Part shown: piece by piece, positions 17,486 to 25,699 of the stretch
How the letters are laid out: each line of letters begins with the position of its first letter
How positions within the stretch are numbered: the stretch's first letter is position 1
Source of the DNA: Planctomycetaceae bacterium
Lineage (GTDB): Bacteria > Planctomycetota > Planctomycetia > Pirellulales > Pirellulaceae
Direction: 5' to 3'
Assembly (NCBI GenBank): GCA_002709225.1
Contig: PAQH01000058.1
Span: 23,091-87,090, forward strand
DNA: 64,000 nt
Made by a program: the position numbers and the translations under genes
Notes under the pieces: model-generated
Seen by the model: the letters and a program-made list of their open reading frames with translations, nothing else
What the model was told of the DNA's origin: nothing
Database searches by the model: none

Positions 17486-19540
17486 TTATTGACCACCGCC
17501 GGGACGGCCACCACCGGGTCGGGCGCCGCCACCACCGCCGGGGCGCCGCTTCAACATGGCGTCCGCTTCTCCTTCGTCGATCACGCCATCGTCGCCTGCC
17601 ATAAACGACCAGAAACTGTCGATTCTCGACTTCATTTGCTCGGACGTCTCGGGGTGTGCTTTAAATTCTTCTTTGGAAACTTTGCCGTCGGAATCGGTAT
17701 CATACTTCGCGATGTAGGCCTTGCCATTGGCGGGCATATCGGGGCGCCCACCGCCGCCAGCACTACCGCCGCCAGCACTCCCGCCGCTACCGCGGCTACC
17801 ACCGCGTCTGCCACCAACTTCGGATTCTTCGATAAATCCGTCCTTGTTCTTGTCCATGCGATCAAAAAATCGCTTAATGTTTTCCGGCGCTTCATCCTTG
17901 CTAATTTTGCCGTCACCATCAGCGTCATTTTCCTTCAAGCGACTCCAACCTCGGCCACCACGACGGCTACTGCCGCCGCCATCGCCACCACTGGAACCGC
18001 CCCGGCCACTTGCGCCCCCACGTCCGCCCGCTTTCCCGCTCGCTTTCTTCTTATCCGAAACGCGCGGCGAACCCGACGTGTCACCAAATTTCTCTTCCTC
18101 GCTCTCTTCCTCAACCTGGATGTCTGTATCCGCTTCCACCAGCCCGATCGCACGTGGGTTGCGGATCACTGTATCACCCTCCTCAACACCGTTTTTCACT
18201 TCGACAAAGGTCTCGTCACTCAACCCGACTTCCACAATACGTTTTTCGCTCGTGCCATCAGCACCCTGGATGAAACAGTGATACTTTCCCTTCTCCTCAA
18301 CAACGGAAGAAAGCGGAACCTTGATCACATCCTCCAAACTATCGACACGGATTTCGACTTCAGCCGTCATCCCGGGCTTGAGATCTCCTGGAGCCCCATC
18401 AATTTTTACGATGGTCGCATACTCCTTGATATTCCCCTGGAACCAGGAAGTCGACTCTGGCTGGTTACTGATCCGCTCTACCTGACCCTGCAGCTGATTA
18501 CCTTGAATCAGGATCGCAGCGCGCATTCCTACTTTCAGATCTTCCACCTTGGTTTCATGCACTTTGACCTTCACCTGCATGTTGTCCAGATCAGGAAGCC
18601 ACAGGATGTCCTGCAACTGCCGCACGTTTGACCCCTCTTCAATCTGCACACCTTGCGAACCAAATCGTCCTTGCTTGTTCGCATAAACGACCATCCCATC
18701 GCTCGGCGCCACAATGAGGCAATTTTCGAGCTGGTCCTCAAGCCGTTTCAACTTGCTCAGTTCAAGTTCGTAGGCCGCCAACTCAGACTTCAATCCGGTC
18801 TCAGCGATCGCGACCTGGCTCTCCAAGTCAGTTAACGTTTTCTGCTTGGTATACATCTCCATAACTTCTTTCGCGGTCTTGGCAGATGTTAACTCCAAAT
18901 CAGACCGTCTAACTGCGAACTGTGAACTCTCCAACTCCAACTGGCTGATGTACCCACGCTGGAACATCCGCTCAGAATACTCCAACGAATTTTGGGAACT
19001 GCGCAGATTCTCTTCTGCAATGACAATATTCGATTCTTGATCCTTGAGATCCTTCTCAAATATCTTCAGATACTCTTCGACATTGATCTGCGCCACTTTG
19101 ACCTTCGCCTCAGCGCTGATCTTGGCGGACTCCGCCTTCCCCATGGCAATTTTCTGGGCATTGATGTTGTCGGTGATCGAGGAATCATCCAGCTTCACCA
19201 GCTGGTCTCCCTCTGAGACTATCGCTCCGTCTTCAACGATTTCGAGGATGGATGCGCCACCCTCCACACGACACTTAATCGTGACATTGTTGCCGCTTTC
19301 CACGTTACCATCTTCGGTCACGGTGACCGTCAACGGGCCTTTAACAGCCTTGAATACTTGATAGCCTTCGCTTACAGCATCACCACCTGTGGCACTACCG
19401 CCCGGGGACTGGCCACAACCGGAAATTCCGACCAGCAAACATCCTGTGGCACACCAAAGAGCCACGATGTGCAGTCGCTTCGCGACACTTACGCGGCGGT
19501 TGCTTCGACAGATACGACTTGGCTGTTTACCTTTGCTCAT
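17486..19540 (-). CDS. HlyD/MacA-type lipoprotein adaptor with C-terminal EF-hand tail
   Basis: A 684-residue protein joining two parts. Residues 1-42 are a lipoprotein signal (GISGC, Cys near 42). Residues ~60-470 are a membrane-fusion adaptor: a biotinyl-lipoyl-like strand pair, a long coiled-coil hairpin (~125-260), a second lipoyl half (IVAPSDGMVVY), and beta-barrel and membrane-proximal domains (LKPGMTAEVEI). After an acidic and Gly-rich linker comes a tail (~535-684) with EF-hand loops DADGDGKISKDE, DKNKDGFIEESE, DTDSDGKVSKEE and a degenerate fourth. Typical MacA-like adaptors stop at about 400 residues, so the tail is an addition. The start at 19540 follows a GAGGTG by seven bases. First gene of the cluster, before the permease. 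Confidence 0.87.
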   Translation of the reverse strand: MSKGKQPSRICRSNRRVSVAKRLHIVALWCATGCLLVGISGCGQSPGGSATGGDAVSEGYQVFKAVKGPLTVTVTEDGNVESGNNVTIKCRVEGGASILEIVEDGAIVSEGDQLVKLDDSSITDNINAQKIAMGKAESAKISAEAKVKVAQINVEEYLKIFEKDLKDQESNIVIAEENLRSSQNSLEYSERMFQRGYISQLELESSQFAVRRSDLELTSAKTAKEVMEMYTKQKTLTDLESQVAIAETGLKSELAAYELELSKLKRLEDQLENCLIVAPSDGMVVYANKQGRFGSQGVQIEEGSNVRQLQDILWLPDLDNMQVKVKVHETKVEDLKVGMRAAILIQGNQLQGQVERISNQPESTSWFQGNIKEYATIVKIDGAPGDLKPGMTAEVEIRVDSLEDVIKVPLSSVVEEKGKYHCFIQGADGTSEKRIVEVGLSDETFVEVKNGVEEGDTVIRNPRAIGLVEADTDIQVEEESEEEKFGDTSGSPRVSDKKKASGKAGGRGGASGRGGSSGGDGGGSSRRGGRGWSRLKENDADGDGKISKDEAPENIKRFFDRMDKNKDGFIEESEVGGRRGGSRGSGGSAGGGSAGGGGRPDMPANGKAYIAKYDTDSDGKVSKEEFKAHPETSEQMKSRIDSFWSFMAGDDGVIDEGEADAMLKRRPGGGGGARPGGGRPGGGQ
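17860..17959 (-). repeat. EF-hand-coding direct repeat, copy 2
   Basis: The second copy of the 100-base segment described at 15049-15148, here coding for the first EF-hand pair in the adaptor's tail. Ninety-three of 100 bases agree by eye count, in the same orientation, 2.8 kb apart. Confidence 0.85.
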
Positions 19541-20091
19541 CGCCGTCACCTCTTCTCCCTAGCGGTCTATTTACAAAAAAGCCGATTTATTCGTGACCAC
19601 AACCGCGGACACCGCATCCGCGATTAGCGTGTGTTATTCTAACAATATGTTACTCCTAAGCGAATTGGAAAAACCGGATATTACACAGTAAATATCCCTT
19701 CCCGCAGCCATATAAAAGGTGTGACCGGCCGAGCTAAGACAGCGTCAAGTGGATACGCAAACTCGCTATCTAGCAGCGGCCGGCCACAAGGAGATCTCTC
19801 AACCGTTAGAAAAATCAAGGCTAATCCGGCTTCCGCTTATCACCTAAACCCCCACGCCACTGTCGCATTCCACATCGCCTATGCGTGTGAGAGCCAGAAA
19901 CAACTGAAAAATGCCCTTCTTGCCCACGGAATTCTGTGGACTTGTCAACGCAAACCGGCGAACCGGTACACAGGCCGTGAACACTATTTTTGCGACGGAG
20001 ACATAAATCCTTGGCTCCCGCCCAGTGTCCGACCACCAGGAGCTGTGGACACTCAGCACTTTTTCACGATTTAAGGAATCGGTGAACTGGT
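19541..20091. other. Divergent control region between the adaptor cluster and the sigma factor
   Basis: About 550 bases between two divergent operons, so promoters for both must lie here. The left half is AT-rich (around 19630-19720). The right half contains a long inverted repeat listed separately, which would lie in the 5' leader of the sigma-factor transcript if that begins upstream of it. Short open frames in it have no family resemblance and poor coding character. Confidence 0.5.
19721..19787 (+). repeat. Imperfect inverted repeat in the sigma-factor leader region
   Basis: GTGACCGGCC (19721-19730) and GGCCGGCCAC (19778-19787) pair over nine of ten positions with about 47 bases between. 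It could form a leader stem or mark a paired protein-binding site upstream of the sigma-factor gene. Position and pairing are seen; function is unknown. Confidence 0.35.
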
Positions 20092-20730
20092 ATGTCCGAC
20101 AATGCAAGTGATTCGACGGTGCTGATCAAACGTGCCACGGCGGGGGATGAACAGGCCTTGGCAGCCCTGTTTACAAAACATCGTGATCGATTAAGGCGAA
20201 TGCTCGATTTCCGTATGGATCAGCGTCTCAGGGGCCGGATCGACCCCTCTGATGTGCTCCAGGAGGCGATGCTCGTGGCCGCTCAAAACGTACAGCAATA
20301 TGTGGAGGCACCAGCATTTTCGTTTTTTGTCTGGCTTCGACAAATCACCATGCAACGCTTGATCGACGTGCACCGCCGGCATCTGGGAGCACAGAAACGC
20401 TCTGCGCGACAGGAAGTACGCAGCGTCCGCCAGGCCTGGGGCCAAGGCACCTCCGTTTCGCTGGCGCGGTACCTAGTAGGACAACTTTCAACTCCCAGTC
20501 AGGCAGTCATACGTGCCGAATTACTCGACCATGTGCAAAAGGCTCTTGATCGCATGGACAAAATCGATCGTGAAGTCCTGGCATTGCGCCACTTTGAAGA
20601 GCTTACGAACAACGAAGTCGCGGAAGTACTCGATTTGCAGAAGTCCGCGGCCAGCAATCGATATGTACGTGCATTGACTCGCCTAAGGACAATTCTGTCT
20701 GAAGTTCCCGGTTTTTTTGATGATGAATGA
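20092..20730 (+). CDS. Planctomycete-type ECF sigma-70 factor
   Basis: A 212-residue RNA polymerase sigma factor of the small ECF kind. Region 2 covers about residues 15-100 (DVLQEAMLVA and FFVWLRQITMQRLIDVHRR), and region 4 about 140-205 (ALDRMDKIDREVLALRHFEELTNNEVAEVL), a helix-turn-helix that reads the -35 element. The sequence style matches the planctomycete-specific sigma group commonly found beside Ser/Thr kinases. There is no anti-sigma gene; instead its stop overlaps the start of a kinase gene (ATGA), implying coupled synthesis and a functional link. A plausible model, from that group's known association, is control by phosphorylation, but the sequence does not show it. Confidence 0.92.
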   Translation: MSDNASDSTVLIKRATAGDEQALAALFTKHRDRLRRMLDFRMDQRLRGRIDPSDVLQEAMLVAAQNVQQYVEAPAFSFFVWLRQITMQRLIDVHRRHLGAQKRSARQEVRSVRQAWGQGTSVSLARYLVGQLSTPSQAVIRAELLDHVQKALDRMDKIDREVLALRHFEELTNNEVAEVLDLQKSAASNRYVRALTRLRTILSEVPGFFDDE

Positions 20731-23700
20731 GTCGGTCACACGTAGAGCGCGGATCCCTTAGTACCCGTTGCAAACACGACACAACTTCAACGCAAGACCA
20801 TCGACTCGATCGCCAAGGAAGTATGGCAATGGCAAACATGGACCTGGATCGCAACCCGATTGACATGGCGGCTGAAGAATTCTGTCAGAGACAACGACGC
20901 GGCGAACATCCTTCAATCGATGAGTACTGCCAGCGTTACCCGGAACACGCGGATCAAATCCGCGTGCTGTTCCCGGCCATCGTGGCCATGGAACAACTGA
21001 AGTCGCGATCGTCTTCCGGTACCGCCAGTCAGCCGGCCGCACTGGTAGAAATGCCCAAGCAATTGGGAGACTATCGCATTGTGCAAGAAATTGGTCGGGG
21101 TGGCATGGGTGTGGTCTACGAGGCAATTCAGGAATCATTGCGACGCCGTGTGGCGGTAAAAGTTTTCTCAAACCTCACACTCAGTGAACCAAGACATCTG
21201 CGCCGCTTCGAACGTGAAGCGCGAACCGCGGCCAATTTGCATCACACCAACATCGTTCCCGTATTTGGTGTCGGGCAGCAGGAAGATCTGCACTACTTCG
21301 CGATGCAGTTGATTGACGGCCGTGGACTGGACGAAGTGCTACGTGAGTTACGACGACTATGCCTTGACTCGGAAACTCGCGATTACCATGCTCTCGCCCC
21401 TCCAACCTCGCAAGTAGATTCAACTTTTTCAGTGACTGCAGCTGCCTTGCATTTAATGAACGGACGTCTCACGTCCGTAGCTGCTACAGAACAGGAAACT
21501 GACGCAACGCGAACTGCGATCCAAACATGCGATCAGGATTTAACCAGCCCAGGCATCACTTCCACCGCAATCCTTGATCCTGGTGATACCAGCAACGTCG
21601 CCAGACTCGCGGCGAGCAAGCATAGTGGATCCGCCAACACCGACAGTACCCACGCATTCGACGGCAGCCCGGTCTATTGGCAAAGCATCGCGAAAATCGG
21701 CTTGCAGATTGCCGACGCTCTGGAGTACGCCCACGAACAGGGCGTATTGCATCGCGACATCAAGCCAGCCAACCTGCTGCTCGATGCTCAAGGCACTGTC
21801 TGGATCACCGATTTCGGACTGGCCAAAGCGATTGATCAGGATGATCTCAGTCTGAGTGGTGACGTAGTAGGTACGTTACGTTACATGTCGCCAGAGCAAT
21901 TTAACGGCAACCACAACAAAAAAAGCGATGTCTATAGTCTTGGACTTACGCTCTACGAGTTATTGCTATTGCGGCCGGCATTCGATGATCCGGATCGCCA
22001 TCGATTGATTCAACAGATCGCCCAGGGCAACCCACCTAAACTCCGACGCCTGAATCCACAGATTCCACGCGACCTGGAAACGATCGTGCTCACGGCGACG
22101 GCAGTGGACCCTCAGCATCGCTACGCTTCTGCCGGCGCGATGGCGCGCGATCTCAACCGCTTTCTCGAAGACCGCCCTATCCTGGCGAGACGGTCAGGGC
22201 CCGTAGAGCGACTCTGGCGATGGGGACGTCGCAACCCAGCGGTTGCTTCGCTGAGCACCTCCTTATTAGTGGTATTGCTCAGCTCATTGGCGTGGATCAA
22301 CGTCGAGTGGCGGCAAGCCGAAATGGAAAAGGAACGCGCGACTGCGGCCAATCGCCGCGCAGAAAGCAACCTGCGCCTGGCTTTGGAGTCGATGGACCGC
22401 ATGCTTCAGAAGTTCACACCACAATGGCTCGAACAGCCATCTGCGCCTCAAGTGGAAGGGGAAGAACCTGAAGTCCCGTTTCAAATGACGGTCTCCGAGA
22501 ACAACGCGGAGTTCCTACAGCAAATCCTCAAATTTTACGATCAATTCGCTGAAGAAAACGCGGAAAACCCCGACCTGCGTTTTGCCACCGCGAAGGCCAG
22601 TAGCCGAATTGGACAAATCCGTCGCCGCCTCGGACAACCTGAACAAGCCGAAGACGCATATCACCGGGCTTTAGAGTTGTTTGCAGAAATGCCTAACGAC
22701 TTTGAAGACCATGAGACACTCGCCATTGAAACGGCGATCGCACAGCGTGAACTAGGACTTACTCTTCAACTCGACTTACAGCGGCGCAGCCGGACCGAAG
22801 ACATGCTTACCCTGGCCCTCCGCACACTCGACGCATCTAATCCCAAAAAACTCAGTGACAAAGCAAGCCTTGAAGTCGCGCGCACGCTTCACGAATTAGG
22901 CACACTTTTCCTCAGCAGTGGAAAACGTGCGGAAGCACATAGCAACCATGAACGCGAATTAGAGATTCTCACTCGGCTGCGGAAACAGGACCCTGGGAAT
23001 CCAGAGGCTCGCTTTCTTCAGGCTCGCTGCAACAGAAACCTCTCGCTGCTTGCTTTCCCGAGTCGCCGCACAGAGTCTGGAGCCACTTCCTCTTCTTCGC
23101 AGGACGTCAAACGCGCGCGACAGAACATCTCCGAAGCGATTGAACTGCTAGAGCAACTCCGCCGCGACTTCCCGGACTTCCCGGATTATCAATGTGAGCT
23201 AAGCGAGACGCTGGTCGCCTCGGCTCGAATCACAATGGCAATAACGTCACGTGATCCGACGGCCACGGACGCCGGTCGACAGGCGGCAATCCAGTTACAT
23301 ACTGCCATATATCTGGCCGAACAGTTGGTCCGAGTCCACCCGACAATTCCACGCTATCGGCTGGCGTTGCTTGCGGGCCACTATCGGATGGCGGCACGGC
23401 TCCGCGATCTCAAGCAATCCAGCGGGGCGTTGCGCCACCACCGGAAAACGGTTGAACTGTGCGTCGAGCTAGTCGAGCAGTTTCCGGAAATTGCCATCTA
23501 CCAGCGTTACCTGAACCACCTTTATCGTCAGCTAATCCGAGCCGTGGAAACGCGTCACGGAAAGGACGAAACCTGGCGTCAAGTTGTTACGGACGCAGCC
23601 CAGCAAATGTCTAAGTACCTGCAAGCTACCGCCGCGGAGAGCTCCGGGCTGGAACTCGCTCGCAGATACCATCGGCTGGGCGAGCTCTACTACGATCTGG

Positions 23701-24086
23701 AAAATTTCGCAAATGCGCGGCCAGCCTTCGAGACGGCAGTACGTTATTGGCAGGGGTTGGATCCCGAACTGCCCATTATCTTTGCGCTAGCACGCACCAA
23801 GCATGCCTTGGGGAATAGCCTGCGAGAGCTCAATGAGCTTGAACTCTCACAGCGCGAGCTGGAAGAAGCAATTCTCTTACAAAGAACTCTGGGATTCCCG
23901 CGCGCGCCGTCAACAAGCACTCCGAGAACCTTCTGGAAACAAGAGTTACGCCAGCAGTACCGCAGTCTCGCCAACACACTGGACCTGATGGGAAACCGGC
24001 AGGAGGCCAACCACATGCGCGCCGAGGCAAGTAAATTGCTGACACCTGCGCCAAGCACTGAAGCCCCACCAGAGCCAGCTGCGTAA
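20727..24086 (+). CDS. Membrane Ser/Thr protein kinase with planctomycete N-terminus and C-terminal helical repeats
   Basis: An 1119-residue Hanks-type kinase. The first ~100 residues hold a motif often placed ahead of planctomycete kinases (HPSIDEYCQRYPEHADQI). The kinase domain spans ~115-485: GRGGMGVVYEA, ATP-binding K145 in VAVK, catalytic D344 in HRDIKPANL, D362 in DFGLAKA, and the activation segment GTLRYMSPEQF. Unusually, ~100 residues of Ser/Thr/Ala-rich sequence separate the N-lobe hinge (~215) from the helix before the catalytic loop (~320). One membrane helix lies at ~502-525, so the helical, TPR-like region (~600-1100) should be outside the cytoplasm. Translation is coupled to the sigma factor. 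It may sense an envelope signal and act on that sigma factor (inference). Confidence 0.93.
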   Translation: MSRSHVERGSLSTRCKHDTTSTQDHRLDRQGSMAMANMDLDRNPIDMAAEEFCQRQRRGEHPSIDEYCQRYPEHADQIRVLFPAIVAMEQLKSRSSSGTASQPAALVEMPKQLGDYRIVQEIGRGGMGVVYEAIQESLRRRVAVKVFSNLTLSEPRHLRRFEREARTAANLHHTNIVPVFGVGQQEDLHYFAMQLIDGRGLDEVLRELRRLCLDSETRDYHALAPPTSQVDSTFSVTAAALHLMNGRLTSVAATEQETDATRTAIQTCDQDLTSPGITSTAILDPGDTSNVARLAASKHSGSANTDSTHAFDGSPVYWQSIAKIGLQIADALEYAHEQGVLHRDIKPANLLLDAQGTVWITDFGLAKAIDQDDLSLSGDVVGTLRYMSPEQFNGNHNKKSDVYSLGLTLYELLLLRPAFDDPDRHRLIQQIAQGNPPKLRRLNPQIPRDLETIVLTATAVDPQHRYASAGAMARDLNRFLEDRPILARRSGPVERLWRWGRRNPAVASLSTSLLVVLLSSLAWINVEWRQAEMEKERATAANRRAESNLRLALESMDRMLQKFTPQWLEQPSAPQVEGEEPEVPFQMTVSENNAEFLQQILKFYDQFAEENAENPDLRFATAKASSRIGQIRRRLGQPEQAEDAYHRALELFAEMPNDFEDHETLAIETAIAQRELGLTLQLDLQRRSRTEDMLTLALRTLDASNPKKLSDKASLEVARTLHELGTLFLSSGKRAEAHSNHERELEILTRLRKQDPGNPEARFLQARCNRNLSLLAFPSRRTESGATSSSSQDVKRARQNISEAIELLEQLRRDFPDFPDYQCELSETLVASARITMAITSRDPTATDAGRQAAIQLHTAIYLAEQLVRVHPTIPRYRLALLAGHYRMAARLRDLKQSSGALRHHRKTVELCVELVEQFPEIAIYQRYLNHLYRQLIRAVETRHGKDETWRQVVTDAAQQMSKYLQATAAESSGLELARRYHRLGELYYDLENFANARPAFETAVRYWQGLDPELPIIFALARTKHALGNSLRELNELELSQRELEEAILLQRTLGFPRAPSTSTPRTFWKQELRQQYRSLANTLDLMGNRQEANHMRAEASKLLTPAPSTEAPPEPAA

Positions 24087-24323
24087 CCCTGGATCGTGAT
24101 CTAAGGCGATCCTCCAGAGTCCGCCACTGTAAATCTCTCTGCCGCACGTTACGCGCTCTCGGAACTCAAGCAAGTACCTCCTGCAAAAGTCGTGGGAAGC
24201 TGCTAACATCTTCGTTCCCGCCCGCGAACCCAACTCTTGCCGGAACGCTGCGTCCCGGAATTCGCGTTACTTTCTGAAACCCTCTCTCTGTTCACTCGTC
24301 CTTCTCCCCGCGCACCGGCTTCG

Positions 24324-25637
24324 ATGCTACGTTCCACTGCTGCTCCAGCTCGCACCACCGCGCGTGGACCATCCGTCTCGCGTTTCGCCAATCTGCCATT
24401 CTTCTATGGCTGGGTCATCCTGGCGATTGCGGTTGTGGCTACCGTTGCCACCACACCAGGGCAAACACACGGGGTCACCATTTTCAACCCATTCTTCACC
24501 GAACACCTCAAGCTAACCAAGACGCAGCTGTCCGGCGCCTATATGGTGGCAACACTTTTGGCCGGGTTCACAATGCCCTGGCTGGGAAGCTGGATGGACA
24601 AGCGAGGCATCCGAGTGATGATGACCCTGGTGGTGTGCGGATTAAGCGGCACCTGCCTGCTGGCATCATACGTCTCCGACTTCACATCACTTCTCGTAGT
24701 CTTTTTTCTGTTCCGAATGTTGGGGCAGGGGGCGTTGTCACTATTAGCCAGTAATGCCGTCGGCATGTGGTTTGACACCCGACTGGGTACCGCAAATGGC
24801 ATTCTCAGTGTTCTCTCCACGCTGATCACCAGCCAGGTGCTGTTGGCGATGAACCAGCTTGTGCTAGATGCCGGATGGCGGATGACCTATCGAATCATCG
24901 CCATCTGCATCGCAGCATCACTACTACCGCTGTTGGCTTTCCTGTTTCGCAACCGGCCTGAAGACATTGGCCGCTATCCCGATGGACGTGCCGGTCCGCT
25001 CAACTCGACAGCCAACAGTCAACAGCAGCACCATCAAGTACAGCAATCGTATGATTTTGGCAGAGTGTTGCGTACCCGATGCTACTGGATCCTGATCGCA
25101 ACGCATGTCGCCTGGTCATTGATTGGCACGGCGCTCATTTTTCACATTCACGGACTTTTTGCGGCCCGAGACCTAGCCGCTACCACGGCCAACCAAACAC
25201 TGACTCAGCTATTCATCGCTGCAGCTGCGATACAGTTGATCAGCGGTATTCTGGCGGACCGAGTTCCGCTGCATCTCCTCTTGGCAACGAGTAGCGGTGG
25301 CATGCTTGTCGCTACGGGTTTGCTGCTCAGTGCAGACCCGTCCCTGCTTAGTACCGGGTATCTTGTCTTTGGTATGTCACAGGCCATTACCGGTGTGGTC
25401 AGCGGCACTATTTTCATCCGCTACTTTGGCCGTAATCACATCGGCAAGATTCGCGGCAGCGTGTTTAGCGCAATGGTCGCGGGTAGCGCACTGGGCCCGT
25501 TTGTCATGGGCTTTCTCTACGAACAACTCGGCAGTTTCACCCCATCTCTGTGGTTGTTCGCGGTTAGTTTCCTGGTCGTCACAATATTGACGATGCTGGC
25601 CACACCACCGAAGCCCGACCAAGCGATCGCGTCCTGA
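24324..25637 (+). CDS. MFS transporter (oxalate/formate- or monocarboxylate-type)
   Basis: A 437-residue major facilitator superfamily protein with about twelve membrane helices. The segment GSWMDKRGIRVMM between helices 2 and 3 is a form of the MFS loop motif (G-x-x-x-D-x-x-G-x-R). The N-terminal FYGWVILAIAVVAT and the overall layout resemble the oxalate/formate antiporter and monocarboxylate transporter branch, so a small organic acid is the most likely substrate; this is an inference. The ATG at 24324 is preferred; in-frame upstream codons add Pro/Ser-rich sequence that does not resemble a transporter. It converges on the VWA gene across 62 bases. Confidence 0.87.
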   Translation: MLRSTAAPARTTARGPSVSRFANLPFFYGWVILAIAVVATVATTPGQTHGVTIFNPFFTEHLKLTKTQLSGAYMVATLLAGFTMPWLGSWMDKRGIRVMMTLVVCGLSGTCLLASYVSDFTSLLVVFFLFRMLGQGALSLLASNAVGMWFDTRLGTANGILSVLSTLITSQVLLAMNQLVLDAGWRMTYRIIAICIAASLLPLLAFLFRNRPEDIGRYPDGRAGPLNSTANSQQQHHQVQQSYDFGRVLRTRCYWILIATHVAWSLIGTALIFHIHGLFAARDLAATTANQTLTQLFIAAAAIQLISGILADRVPLHLLLATSSGGMLVATGLLLSADPSLLSTGYLVFGMSQAITGVVSGTIFIRYFGRNHIGKIRGSVFSAMVAGSALGPFVMGFLYEQLGSFTPSLWLFAVSFLVVTILTMLATPPKPDQAIAS

Positions 25638-25699
25638 GGCCCACCAGAACTTTTCGCAGTACCGCGACAGCCTGTTGTCCCTGGCACCGGCGAACAGGA

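Noticed and set aside
17489..18631. 380-codon plus-strand frame opposite the adaptor gene
   Set aside because: It is antisense to a clearly coding adaptor and its Ala/Thr-rich start mirrors the Gly-rich tail.
19721..20074. 117-codon open frame upstream of the sigma factor
   Set aside because: Composition is irregular, it covers an inverted repeat, and no family resemblance or ribosome-binding site is seen.
25671..25698. CCTGTT/AACAGG stem between the MFS and VWA genes
   Set aside because: Six base pairs with a 16-base loop and no T-tract; too weak to call a terminator.
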